From CAYHSR01 sp043821725 (GTDB lineage Bacteria > Patescibacteriota > Patescibacteriia > Magasanikbacterales > GWA2-37-8), in NCBI GenBank assembly GCA_043821725.1, contig JBDRCM010000042.1:1-57072 (forward strand): 57,072 nt of DNA. Direction: 5' to 3'. Positions 44,322 through 52,619 of the stretch are shown in pieces. Position 1 is the first letter of the stretch, and each line of letters starts with the position of its first letter. Position numbers and translations under genes: made by a program. The notes under the pieces are model-generated. The model was not told where the DNA came from and did no database searches. It saw only the letters and a program-made list of their open reading frames with translations.

Positions 44322-44825
44322 ATGGCATTTAACTTTAAATTAAATAAAGACATGGATGCTGAGATATCCAAAGCCGAGGAAAAAAATTCAGAAATTCGTC
44401 ATTTGGACCCTGAAAAGCTAAGGCCATCCGAATCCGAGGTTTATGAAAAAAAATCGGATTTTCAAATTGATAAAAAACCCGAACAATCGCAAGAAATCAG
44501 CGGGAAGAAAAGGCGTCCTCCTTACAAAAAAATCCCTCTCCTCCATCCAAAACAAGATGAAACAACTCAAAAAATAGAAAAAATAATGGAAGAGGGTCTT
44601 GGAGACGCTTACTCTCGTTTATCCCCTATTGCAAAACAGGAATTCAAACTAAAAGGAGAACAAACCGCAATTAAAATAAGCCAAGTATTGAAATCAACCC
44701 ATGTTACGGTAAAAAAAATACTGAAACTGATAATTGAATGGCTTCGTATGCTCCCGGGTATAAACAAATTTTTTTTAGAGCAAGAAGCAAAAATTAAAAC
44801 GGACAAAATACTAGCACTTAAATAA
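44322..44825 (+). CDS. Hypothetical protein, partner of the downstream ATPase gene
   Basis: 167 residues, not recognised. The first 90 residues are charged and probably disordered (KAEEKNSEIRHLDPEKLRPSES). The rest is predicted helical, with an amphipathic or weakly hydrophobic stretch VKKILKLIIEWLRMLPGINKFFL and the ending KIKTDKILALK. No catalytic motif. It is 23 bases from the VirB4/VirD4-like ATPase and may be its membrane-associated partner, but this is inference from position only. Confidence 0.7.
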   Translation: MAFNFKLNKDMDAEISKAEEKNSEIRHLDPEKLRPSESEVYEKKSDFQIDKKPEQSQEISGKKRRPPYKKIPLLHPKQDETTQKIEKIMEEGLGDAYSRLSPIAKQEFKLKGEQTAIKISQVLKSTHVTVKKILKLIIEWLRMLPGINKFFLEQEAKIKTDKILALK

Positions 44826-44848
44826 TAAAAACGGTTTTTTCAACGTCT

Positions 44849-47410
44849 ATGACTGATTTTTTGCAATTTATTCTTCAGTTGCTGACGCGCCTTGTAAGCA
44901 ACGAACAATCTCTCACATATATAATTTATGCTACGAGTGGCACAGTTGTTTTAGTACTGGTGTATTTATTAAGATCAATACTGCACTTTCATAATTCAAT
45001 CAAACAGTCATTCAACAGGGCAACCTTTTTAATACGGGTGCCAAAAGAAAGAAAAGGTGAAAAACATGATAGTGGCACAGAACAAGACAACATCAACCGA
45101 ACGCGCGAGGAAGTAGCTATAGCAGAAACTCTTTTTTCCGCAATTTCCGGTTTACGCCGTTCAAAAGGAACATTTAAATGGATGACGGGTAGTGATGATC
45201 ACATATCTTTTGAAGTGGTTGTAATTGAAAATAAAATTTCTTTTTATGTTTCAACTCCGATTAAAATAAAGGATTTTATCATTCAGCAAATACATGCTCA
45301 ATATCCATATGCTGAGATAACTGAAGAGCCGGACTACAATATTTTCAAGCCACAAAGCCATATTGTTGGAGCTTATTTGTGGCTCAAACATAAAAGCGTT
45401 TTTCCAATTAAAACATTCCGCAAGCTTGACAGCGACCCGATGCTCGCAATTCTTAATCCTTTGAGTAAAATTCTTGAAGACGAGGGCGCTTTAATACAAT
45501 ATGTTGTTAGATCAGCATCTAAAAAATGGCGAAGAGACGGGGTGCGAATCATTCGCGACATAAAAAAGGGAGAAAAATTTGAATATGCAGCTATGCGCGG
45601 GTTCATCGGAAGAGGCTGGCAAAAATGGAAAAAAGCGATTATCACCAAAAGCAGTGATCAAAGCAAGCAACATGACACTGGCGAGCAATACAGTTTAACG
45701 CAAATGGAAGAAGAAATGGTAAAAAGCATGGAGGAAAAAATCAGTCGCGGTGGCCTTGAAATAACAATAAGAGTAGTAAGCTCGGCAAACAGCAAGGAAA
45801 AAGCAAAAATGAACCTTGAAAATATTTTAAATGCGTATGCTCAATACAATATTTACAGATATGGCAACACATTTGCAGCCGCAGTTCCTCGTAATGCAAA
45901 CAAACTGATCAGCCAGGCAATACACCGTGTAATGAGAATAGATTGCTATATGGTATTAAATACCGAAGAAATGGCGTCATTATGGCATTTGCCGCTCAGT
46001 AACACTGAGACTCCTCATATAAACTGGCTTGGAGCGCGCAAGGCCGCCCCTCCGGTTAATATGCCGAAAGAGGGTATTATTCTTGGAAAAGTAAACTACC
46101 GCGGTATAGAATCATTAGTAAGGATGAAGCGAGAAGACAGAAGAAGGCATCTTTATACAATAGGAAAATCCGGCGGGGGCAAGTCGGTTTTTATCCAAAA
46201 TTTGGCAATACAAGATATTCAGAATGGAGAAGGCGTCTGCGTTATAGACCCGCACGGCGACTTTGTGGAATATGTGCTTCAACATATCCCCAAAGAACGG
46301 GCTGATGATGTAATACATTTCAGTCCGGCTGATATTGATCGTCCAATCGGTTTAAACATGCTGGAAGCCCGTACTGAAGAACAAAAAGATTTTGTTACGC
46401 AGGAAATGATTTCAATTTTTTATAAACTGGTAACCGACCCATCAATGATAGGCCCGATGTTTGAACATAACATGCGGAATGTGATGCTTACGCTCATGTC
46501 TGACATGCAAAATCCCGGCACAATTGCAGAAGTTCCACGTATGTTTTCAGATGAAGAATTTGCCAATCAATGGAAGAAAAAAATTAAAGATCCAATGGTG
46601 CTGGCTTACTGGGAAAAGGAAATGGCAAAAACATCTGATTTTCATAAATCGGAAATGCTTGGATATTTAATATCAAAAGTAGGGCGTTTTGTGGAAAATC
46701 AGATGGTGCGCAATATTATAGGCCAAAGCAGATCTGGTTTTAATTTCCGCGAAGTAATGGATAAGAAAAAAATATTGCTTGTAAATTTAGCAAAGGGACT
46801 GGTTGGAGAAATAAACTCCAACCTGCTTGGCATGATAATCGTATCCAAACTACAGATGGCCGCTTTAGAACGCGCTTCCTTGCCGGAAGAAGAGCGCCAT
46901 GATTTTTATCTGTATATTGATGAATTCCAAAACTTTATAACCGACTCAATTGCAACCATTCTTTCAGAAGCAAGGAAGTACAAACTTAATTTGATTATTG
47001 CTCATCAGTTTATGAAGCAACTTGAGGACAACAAAGGTAAAACAATTGTGAGAGACGCTGTCTTGGGAAATGCCGGAACTCTGGTAACATTCAGAATCGG
47101 GCCTGAAGATGCTGATGTGCTGGCAAAAGAGTATGCTCCGGTATTCAGTGCTTATGACCTAATCAATGTTGAAAAATATACAGCATATGTTAAACTGCTT
47201 ATAGACAATACCGCCTCAAAGCCATTCAACATGCATACTTATCCACCTATGCCGGGTAATAAACAAATGGCTGAGGCAATAAAAGAACTTTCACGACTGA
47301 AATACGGACGACCTAGAGAAATAGTGGACGCAGAAATTATGGAGCGCGCTCAGCTCGGCGTCTCTAAATCAACCGCGACTAATCCCCCATTAAGCGAGCC
47401 GTCTTTATAA
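44849..47410 (+). CDS. Membrane-anchored VirB4/VirD4-like (HerA-FtsK superfamily) ATPase
   Basis: 853 residues. One N-terminal membrane helix (about 22-42, YIIYATSGTVVLVLVYLLR). An uncharacterised alpha/beta region reaches to about 400. Then comes a hexameric-motor ATPase with Walker A IGKSGGGKSVFIQN (about 438-446), VIDPHGDFVEYVL, Walker B FYLYIDEFQNF (about 686-694) and IIAHQFMKQLE, the TraG/TraD-like sensor region. Such enzymes pump DNA or protein in type IV secretion and conjugation. No other T4SS gene is seen, so conjugation is unlikely from this window alone. DNA uptake together with the pili, or DNA processing with dnaX next door, are possible (inference). Confidence 0.82.
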   Translation: MTDFLQFILQLLTRLVSNEQSLTYIIYATSGTVVLVLVYLLRSILHFHNSIKQSFNRATFLIRVPKERKGEKHDSGTEQDNINRTREEVAIAETLFSAISGLRRSKGTFKWMTGSDDHISFEVVVIENKISFYVSTPIKIKDFIIQQIHAQYPYAEITEEPDYNIFKPQSHIVGAYLWLKHKSVFPIKTFRKLDSDPMLAILNPLSKILEDEGALIQYVVRSASKKWRRDGVRIIRDIKKGEKFEYAAMRGFIGRGWQKWKKAIITKSSDQSKQHDTGEQYSLTQMEEEMVKSMEEKISRGGLEITIRVVSSANSKEKAKMNLENILNAYAQYNIYRYGNTFAAAVPRNANKLISQAIHRVMRIDCYMVLNTEEMASLWHLPLSNTETPHINWLGARKAAPPVNMPKEGIILGKVNYRGIESLVRMKREDRRRHLYTIGKSGGGKSVFIQNLAIQDIQNGEGVCVIDPHGDFVEYVLQHIPKERADDVIHFSPADIDRPIGLNMLEARTEEQKDFVTQEMISIFYKLVTDPSMIGPMFEHNMRNVMLTLMSDMQNPGTIAEVPRMFSDEEFANQWKKKIKDPMVLAYWEKEMAKTSDFHKSEMLGYLISKVGRFVENQMVRNIIGQSRSGFNFREVMDKKKILLVNLAKGLVGEINSNLLGMIIVSKLQMAALERASLPEEERHDFYLYIDEFQNFITDSIATILSEARKYKLNLIIAHQFMKQLEDNKGKTIVRDAVLGNAGTLVTFRIGPEDADVLAKEYAPVFSAYDLINVEKYTAYVKLLIDNTASKPFNMHTYPPMPGNKQMAEAIKELSRLKYGRPREIVDAEIMERAQLGVSKSTATNPPLSEPSL

Positions 47411-47440
47411 TTCAATTGCCATAAGGAGTTATTTATAACT

Positions 47441-49096
47441 ATGCCAACATTATACCAGAAATATAGGCCAAGAAAATTCGCTGACGTTGTTGGCCAAAAA
47501 CACTTGGTCAGCACCTTAAAAAGCGAAATCTCACACAATAAAACGGCTCACGCCTATTTATTTTTCGGTCCGCGCGGAATTGGAAAGACAACGGTTGCGC
47601 GCTTGATGGCAAAATCTCTTAACTGTGAAAAAAGGGCAGGCCAAGAATTTGAGCCGTGTGATACCTGCTCAAGTTGTACAGAGATTACATCTGGCAGAAA
47701 CATTGACGTTATTGAAATTGATGCGGCTTCGCATACAGGCGTTGATAGTGTCCGCGAAAATGTAATTGAAAATGCGCATTTTAAACCCAGTAAATCGCCG
47801 TGGAAAATATTTATTATTGATGAAGTGCACATGCTGTCCACCAGTGCTTTTAACGCCTTGCTTAAGACGCTGGAAGAACCACCTGATTATGCGGTATTTA
47901 TTTTAGCCACCACAGAGCCGCACAAGCTTCCTGCAACAATAATTTCACGTTGCGAACGCTTTAATTTTTCAAAAATATCCTTTGTGGAAATTAATGAACG
48001 GCTGAAGTTGCTGTGCAAAATGGAAAAAATTGAAGTTGATTCAAAGGTAATCAAAAAAATAATAAACAAGAGCGATGGATGTTTAAGAGATGCAGAAAGT
48101 TTGCTTGGCCAACTAATGAGCTTGAATTTGAAAAAAATTACTGAAGAAGAAGCTAAAATTATGCTTCCAAATTCCAATGCAGAAATAATTCTAAAATTTA
48201 TTTCAAACATACTTGAAAAAAATATAAAGCAAGCAATAGAAGTAATATCCGAATCAATGGATCAGGGCGTAAATATTGATCAGTTTGCGTATGATTTGAT
48301 TGAAGTTTTGCGCGTTATGATGATAATGAAAACGGATCCTCTTAAAAATTTTGATCTGGACTATGGGGAGCAAGACATAAAAGAAGTGCGAAAGTTGGGC
48401 GGTTCAGTTGACTACAGCATTATTGTTAAAATGATAGAACAAGCTATTAAAAGAAGATCAGAAGTAAAAACTTCTCCAGTCCCACAATTGCCCATTGAAC
48501 TTTTTGCCGTTGAATTTGGATGCGAAGAAGAAGAAAAACTAGAACAAGTTATTGAATCAGCAAATGAAAAACCATCCGATCCGTTTAAGGAAACCACTAA
48601 AACAAAAAAAAGATCTTTGGAAACGAACGCTGTTGTAAAAAAAGAATTTGAAAAAAATGAAGATACTATTGACGAACCTGCGGACGATTCTCAAGGAAGA
48701 ATATCAAAAATTCGGCGCAAAATTAGCGACTTCACAATAAAAAAACCTTTGCGCGTATCCATTGATCAAATAAAAGAAAAGTGGGGTGCAGTAATTGAAA
48801 ATCTCGCGCGCAACAATCATTCGCTGGGTTTTGTCTTAAAAGCGTGCCAAGTAAAAGAACTGAAGCCGAAAGAAGGAACGCTTATGATCACGGTTCCGTA
48901 TTCAATTTATAAAGAAAAACTGGAAGAAAAGAAAACAAAAAAAATAATTGAGAGCGTTTTAAATGAAAATTATGGAGAAAAGATATGCTTGAAATGCGTG
49001 GTTGGCTGTGATTCCAAAGATATAGATGCAAATACAGAGATTGAGGATTCTGAAATTAATGAACTTGCGATAAATTTTGGAGGCGAAATCGTATAA
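47441..49096 (+). CDS. dnaX: DNA polymerase III subunit gamma/tau
   Basis: Clamp-loader ATPase. TLYQKYRPRKFADVVGQ opening, Walker A GPRGIGKTTVARL, the four-cysteine zinc module (CEKRAG...CDTCSSC), Walker B region IIDEVHMLSTSAFNALLKTLEEP and sensor TTEPHKLPATIISRCERF are intact. The C-terminal region (about 365-551) is charged and ends with a tau-like domain (WGAVIENLARNNHSLGFVLKACQV). An AAGGAG box lies 13 bases before the ATG. Strong terminator after the stop. Confidence 0.96.
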   Translation: MPTLYQKYRPRKFADVVGQKHLVSTLKSEISHNKTAHAYLFFGPRGIGKTTVARLMAKSLNCEKRAGQEFEPCDTCSSCTEITSGRNIDVIEIDAASHTGVDSVRENVIENAHFKPSKSPWKIFIIDEVHMLSTSAFNALLKTLEEPPDYAVFILATTEPHKLPATIISRCERFNFSKISFVEINERLKLLCKMEKIEVDSKVIKKIINKSDGCLRDAESLLGQLMSLNLKKITEEEAKIMLPNSNAEIILKFISNILEKNIKQAIEVISESMDQGVNIDQFAYDLIEVLRVMMIMKTDPLKNFDLDYGEQDIKEVRKLGGSVDYSIIVKMIEQAIKRRSEVKTSPVPQLPIELFAVEFGCEEEEKLEQVIESANEKPSDPFKETTKTKKRSLETNAVVKKEFEKNEDTIDEPADDSQGRISKIRRKISDFTIKKPLRVSIDQIKEKWGAVIENLARNNHSLGFVLKACQVKELKPKEGTLMITVPYSIYKEKLEEKKTKKIIESVLNENYGEKICLKCVVGCDSKDIDANTEIEDSEINELAINFGGEIV

Positions 49097-49127
49097 ACTG
49101 CTGATTTTGGAGGACAAATAATCAATT

Positions 49128-49206
49128 AAAAAACACCGTCCGCTACCTCCTTTGCCTGTGTGCAAATTATTGCAAACACGCAGAGTTGGATTGGACGGTG
49201 TTTTTT
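49128..49206. terminator. Long bidirectional terminator after dnaX
   Basis: A 14-bp perfect stem AAAAAACACCGTCC (49128-49141) with GGACGGTGTTTTTT (49193-49206) encloses about 50 bases that can fold again (CTGTGTG, TGCAA/TTGCA, CACGCAG). It separates dnaX from the convergent small gene. The loop is unusually large for a plain terminator. Confidence 0.8.
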
Positions 49207-49230
49207 GTCCAATGGGTGAGAGATGAAGGT

Positions 49231-49440
49231 TCACGGAGGCAGAAGCTGGTCTGATTCCACGCTGATGATCCTGATGTTCTTCATGTCAACATTCTCCTCT
49301 GAAGCCAACCTATTTATGAGATCCGCTAGCGTGCGTGGATACATCGTTGTCCTTCGTGAACTGTCATTGGATCCATCTACCGTGTAGGACACCAATACTT
49401 CCATCCTGACGACTCTATCTGATGACTTAGCCCATCCCAT
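49231..49440 (-). CDS. Small hypothetical protein (69 aa)
   Basis: Not recognised. MGWAKSSDRVVRMEVLVSY begins a likely beta-strand and helix protein with TMYPRTLADLINRLASEE and an RIISVESDQLLPP end. The ATG at 49440 is strongly supported by GAGGAGAGG eleven bases before it and by a consensus promoter further upstream (49475-49503). The open frame extends upstream past that promoter, which argues against the longer start. Its terminator is shared with dnaX. Function unknown. Confidence 0.72.
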   Translation of the reverse strand: MGWAKSSDRVVRMEVLVSYTVDGSNDSSRRTTMYPRTLADLINRLASEENVDMKNIRIISVESDQLLPP

Positions 49441-49474
49441 TGTAATTCCTCTCCTCTTTTTTTGATTGTGATAA

Positions 49475-49503
49475 ATTGTAAGCTTTTTTATTATAAATGT
49501 CAA
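49475..49503 (-). promoter_or_regulatory. Promoter of the 69-aa gene
   Basis: Minus strand: consensus -35 TTGACA (49503-49498), 17 bases, -10 TACAAT (49480-49475). The ATG is 35 bases further. Confidence 0.75.
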
Positions 49504-49517
49504 TGGCAACTGTGAAT

Positions 49518-49542
49518 AAAAAATCCGCTGTGATCTTACAGC
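49518..49542 (-). terminator. Terminator before the 69-aa gene
   Basis: Minus strand hairpin GCTGT-AAGATC-ACAGC followed by GGATTTTTT. It would stop transcripts from the upstream small gene at 49661. Confidence 0.6.
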
Positions 49543-49584
49543 AGAAGTGGTTAGTGTGGGCATGATTTTTTAAAAAGGATTGTA

Positions 49585-49629
49585 CAAGCGCCATCCTATC
49601 CCCCCTTCAATTAAGGTGGATGGCGCTTG
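49585..49629 (-). terminator. Strong hairpin downstream of the Cys-rich small gene
   Basis: Perfect 12-bp stem CAAGCGCCATCC (49585-49596) with GGATGGCGCTTG (49618-49629), 21-base loop. On the minus strand a CCTTTTTT run follows about eight bases later. Probably a terminator; a structured regulatory RNA is not excluded. Confidence 0.6.
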
Positions 49630-49660
49630 TTGGGTGGGAGGTTTCGCAATTCTGCCGAGA

Positions 49661-49900
49661 TCACCGGAATTCCTTAAAAGTAACCTCAGCACCAGAGTGA
49701 AGCTGCTGAATTTCTTTTCTGACGTCAGATGTACAATACTGACAGGACAGCCAATGGCTGCACCCATGCGGGCATTTAGTATCCTGCCCGTCCGCATTGT
49801 GGTCAGATTGGAAAATATCGGCCCTTTGGCCTTTTTTTCTTTTCATTTTCAAAGGAACTTTTTCTTTTTTAACTTTTCTCTTGCTCTTTTTCCGAGCCAT
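49661..49900 (-). CDS. Small basic Cys-rich protein (79 aa)
   Basis: Not assigned to a family. The first 28 residues are extremely basic (KKSKRKVKKEKVPLKMKRKK), suggesting nucleic-acid contact. Then DTKCPHGCSHWLSCQYC holds a possible zinc site, C-x3-C with C-x2-C six residues on plus a His. A helical tail ends TFKEFR. AGGAGGG sits nine bases before the ATG, a strong ribosome site. Own terminator downstream. Likely a small zinc-binding RNA/DNA-binding protein (inference). Confidence 0.68.
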   Translation of the reverse strand: MARKKSKRKVKKEKVPLKMKRKKGQRADIFQSDHNADGQDTKCPHGCSHWLSCQYCTSDVRKEIQQLHSGAEVTFKEFR

Positions 49901-49975
49901 CTATTTTCCCTCCTGGACTACGGGTTGAAGAGCTAACTTGGTGAACCTGCCCTTTAAACATATAATCTAATTACC

Positions 49976-50056
49976 CAAGGAAAAAACACAATCACAATAC
50001 TTTTTCCTTGATTAATTATGACTTTTAAAAATGTCCTGCTTTTGGCCGGACATTTT
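49976..50056. other. Two adjacent hairpins in the 49901-50290 gap
   Basis: First: CAAGGAAAAA (49976-49985) with TTTTTCCTTG (50001-50010). Second: AAAATGTCC (50028-50036) with GGACATTTT (50048-50056), followed by a T run on the minus strand, which could end the lexA-umuC transcript. The remaining sequence of this 390-base gap is AT-rich; I see no gene in it apart from the promoter at 50244. Confidence 0.55.
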
Positions 50057-50243
50057 GTTTTGTATTTTGTCAATATGCTGTATCAGATATGTCCGCGCTT
50101 AATGCATTTTTTGCTATAAAAAAACCAAATGCAAATAAAATGCTTGTAAAAATTTACTGTATTTTTAATATTATTATTCATAGGGTTATGATACCACATT
50201 TTAGGGCTTTTGTCAATGCATGGGTCTTTTTAAATATCCAATA

Positions 50244-50271
50244 TTGACTTTTTTAATGATGATGCTATGAT
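50244..50271 (+). promoter_or_regulatory. Promoter of the 50291 small ORF
   Basis: -35 TTGACT (50244-50249), 16 bases, -10 TATGAT (50266-50271), followed by AGAGGAGG (50278-50285) and an ATG at 50291. Confidence 0.6.
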
Positions 50272-50290
50272 TTTAATAGAGGAGGTTCAA

Positions 50291-50380
50291 ATGAACGATT
50301 CTTTGCAGGAAGCCATTGAATACATAAGAAAAATGATAGGGGGTAAAATCGGAGCGGGCAAAACCCCCTCAAAGGATTAG
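50291..50380 (+). CDS. Very small ORF (29 aa) with strong promoter and RBS
   Basis: ATG with an ideally spaced AGAGGAGG starts MNDSLQEAIEYIRKMIGG, an amphipathic helix, and ends PSKD at a TAG. The same frame continues after the TAG for ten sensible codons (ELLDALDQLE) to a TAA at 50413, so the gene may once have been 40 codons long or be read through. The 3' half also contains a stem, AGGGGGT (50338-50344) with ACCCCCT (50363-50369). No family recognised; a short toxin-like, regulatory or leader peptide is possible. Confidence 0.5.
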   Translation: MNDSLQEAIEYIRKMIGGKIGAGKTPSKD

Positions 50381-50432
50381 GAACTGCTTGATGCATTAGA
50401 TCAATTGGAATAATATAATCTTAGTTTTATGG

Positions 50433-51743
50433 CTACAAAACTTTTCCCAACATTGGAATATTAATTCTTTTTCTGATATTTTCCCCTTTGAATAATTCTT
50501 TTTTTCTGTTGGCTCTGGCATCCCTGTTGCCATAATGTTGGGGTTCTGTCATTGCTTTTAAACTTGAGCCAAGAAACAATGAATGCTTTCCGTATTTTTC
50601 GGAAATCTCATCAGCTTTCATAAAAATTTTATTGAACTTGTCCGCGCGCAAAGTTTCGCCGAATAAATCAAGCTGACTATTAACATCTTCAGCCAAATCC
50701 ATCAATATCACGCCGGTAGAACGATACATTTTTTTACTTGTAAATATTCTGCCAAAAAATTCGAATATTACTTTTAATAATTGAGATGGCACTGCAGTCG
50801 CCATATTGAGTTTTAATTCCGCGCCATTAAATTCAAAATCTTGAGTTTTAAGAAAAAAAGATATTTTCTTGGCAACCAATTTATGCCTTCTCGCCTTAAT
50901 ACAGGCGTTTTCCACATTTTTTGACAGTTGCGAATAAACAAAATTCTTGCAGTTGGACGGCGGAGTAAATGTTTTTGTTTTGCTTATTGATTTGTAATTA
51001 TGCTTTTGTCCGGGCAATAATTCATAAACAGCATTGCCTTTTAATTCCTGCCATATTTCATAAAATGGCTTGCTTAATTTTTTCTTAACCCAATCATTAT
51101 CTTTTTTAACAAATTGTAAAGCGGTTTGTATGCCACATTTATTTAAATAAGCCGAGGTCTGCCTGCCAATCCCCCAAACATCCTTTATTAGAAGCTTATC
51201 CAAATATTGATGAATTTTTCGCCCTTGAATAATGGTCAATCCCGAGGGTTTTTCCCATTTGGAAGCTATTTTGGCCAAAACCTTTGATGGAGCCAGCCCA
51301 ACTGAGAATGTCATGCCTAATTCATCATCCAAATTTTGTTTTATTTTTTTTGCCATGGCTTCATAAGACATATTTAAAGGCCTTCTCATTCCGGTTAAAT
51401 CCGCAAAGCATTCATCTATACTATATTCCTCCACTGCGCTTGTATAGCGCTTGACAATATTAAACATTCTCATTGAATACAATGAATATGTCTCATAATC
51501 CGAAGGCATCAGTACGGCTTCAGGACATACCTTTTTTACATCTCTCAAACTCATTCCTCTTTTTACTCCCCTTGCTTTGGCTTCATAAGTAAGAGATGAA
51601 ACTATCCCTCTTTCCATGCCGGTAATTACGCATTTGCCTCTTAAAGAAGGATTCTGCGCGATTTCGCAAGAAGCAAAAAAACAATCTCCATCCACATGCA
51701 GAATCGCCCTTTGCATATCAAACAAGTTGAGCCGCTGTTCCAT
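50433..51743 (-). CDS. Y-family DNA polymerase (UmuC-like)
   Basis: Translesion polymerase. Catalytic residues in HVDGDCFFASCE and EYSIDECFADLTG, with a steric-gate region FFAS; SVGLAPSKVLAKIASKWEKP and the helix-hairpin-helix WGIGRQTSAYLNKCGI follow. The little-finger domain has SKTKTF, as in UmuC rather than DinB. NSQLDLFGE near 360-370 matches a beta-clamp binding motif (QL-D-LF). Length 436 is normal for UmuC. It starts 2 bases after the LexA-like gene, so the pair works like umuDC or a lexA-imuB unit. Confidence 0.93.
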   Translation of the reverse strand: MEQRLNLFDMQRAILHVDGDCFFASCEIAQNPSLRGKCVITGMERGIVSSLTYEAKARGVKRGMSLRDVKKVCPEAVLMPSDYETYSLYSMRMFNIVKRYTSAVEEYSIDECFADLTGMRRPLNMSYEAMAKKIKQNLDDELGMTFSVGLAPSKVLAKIASKWEKPSGLTIIQGRKIHQYLDKLLIKDVWGIGRQTSAYLNKCGIQTALQFVKKDNDWVKKKLSKPFYEIWQELKGNAVYELLPGQKHNYKSISKTKTFTPPSNCKNFVYSQLSKNVENACIKARRHKLVAKKISFFLKTQDFEFNGAELKLNMATAVPSQLLKVIFEFFGRIFTSKKMYRSTGVILMDLAEDVNSQLDLFGETLRADKFNKIFMKADEISEKYGKHSLFLGSSLKAMTEPQHYGNRDARANRKKELFKGENIRKRINIPMLGKVL

Positions 51744-51745
51744 AA

Positions 51746-52312
51746 TTAATATTTTCTGATTACCGCCTTTACAACCGCCTCTATTTTTAATTCATCCTGC
51801 GGAAACAAATTATTGTATTTTTCATTGGCGGCTTCCAAATATACTTTTTCCCCTTTTTTCCTGAAATATTTCATAGTCCAATTGTTGTCAATTTCAGCAA
51901 TAACAATATCGCCATTATAAGGCGTTTTATTCCTTTCAACCAAAACCATATCACCATGAATTATTCCGGCATCTTTCATTGAGTCCCCATTAACTCTTAA
52001 CATGAAAGTTGCCTCTTTATTATCTATCAAATATTGGTCAAGAGACATTGTGTCTGACAATTCTTCTTCAGCCGGAGAAGGAAAACCGGCTTCAACCATT
52101 CCAAGAACCCTTATACTGTTAAAAAATTTTTCAGGTATTAAACGGCCTCTTTGATCTTTAGAAATAAGCCCCTGATCCATCATCTTAATAATCAATCTGC
52201 TAACGGCATTTTTTGATTTAAAACCCACTAACTTCATTATTTCACTGTAAGTGGGCATTCTTTTATTCTTTTTATAAAATCCTATTATTTTTTCTTTATA
52301 TTTATCATACAT
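51746..52312 (-). CDS. lexA: LexA/UmuD-like S24 autoprotease repressor
   Basis: 188 residues. N-terminal winged helix (about 1-62, RMPTYSEIMKLVGFKSKNAVSRLI) and C-terminal S24 peptidase: cleavage site Ala75-Gly76 in VEAGFPSP, catalytic Ser111 in NGDSMKDAGI, and Lys148 in NWTMKYF. All residues needed for RecA-stimulated self-cleavage are present. With the UmuC-like gene it forms an SOS mutagenesis operon and is probably its own repressor. Promoter lies in repeat F2. A clear operator was not identified; AACTC-TACAT-GAGTT just after the promoter is a candidate. Confidence 0.9.
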   Translation of the reverse strand: MYDKYKEKIIGFYKKNKRMPTYSEIMKLVGFKSKNAVSRLIIKMMDQGLISKDQRGRLIPEKFFNSIRVLGMVEAGFPSPAEEELSDTMSLDQYLIDNKEATFMLRVNGDSMKDAGIIHGDMVLVERNKTPYNGDIVIAEIDNNWTMKYFRKKGEKVYLEAANEKYNNLFPQDELKIEAVVKAVIRKY

Positions 52313-52351
52313 ATATTTTATGCAAATTTAACATTGAATTAATTTGTTGAG

Positions 52352-52514
52352 GAACTCATGTAGAGTTATCCAACATAATACGCTATTACTAACGAAATGA
52401 TAAATGTTAAAAAATGTCTGTCATTCTGAATGCCGACTTATCCCGACTTAGTCGGGACTTATCCCGACTTAGTCGGGACTCAGGATGACATAGCGCTAAA
52501 CTCTGAATGAGTTA
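52352..52514 (-). repeat. Dispersed repeat F, copy 2, upstream of lexA
   Basis: Begins GAACTCATGTAGAGTTATCC, nearly identical to 13990 for 60 bases, and ends with an imperfect inverted copy (AAACTCTGAATGAGTT). Inside, TGTCATTCTGA and TCAGGATGACA form a second inverted pair around two tandem units of the palindrome CCCGACTTAGTCGGG. The F1 copy lacks that tandem insert. Confidence 0.8.
52375..52403 (-). promoter_or_regulatory. Promoter inside repeat F2, facing lexA
   Basis: Minus strand: -35 TTATCA (52403-52398), 17 bases, -10 TATTAT (52380-52375), at the same place in the repeat as the gltX promoter in F1. The leader to the lexA ATG is about 55 bases. Confidence 0.55.
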
Positions 52515-52619
52515 GAGCTCATCTATTATTATAGTGAACGGTTGTACACTTGTCAATAGCATTGGGCTTAAAGTACTAAAAAAAATAGGTGTGCGAAATA
52601 CGAAAGCTACGAAAAATAC

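Noticed and set aside
44849..47410. Conjugation or integrative element carrying the VirB4/VirD4-like ATPase.
   Set aside because: No relaxase, mating-pore or integrase genes nearby; the neighbours are cysS and dnaX, core genes.
49580..49936. Plus-strand open frame of 118 codons opposite the Cys-rich small gene.
   Set aside because: It has no ribosome site, and the opposite strand has a strong one plus a terminator; the frame is likely a shadow.
52437..52480. CRISPR-like tandem palindromes.
   Set aside because: Only two adjacent units with no spacers; they belong to repeat F2.
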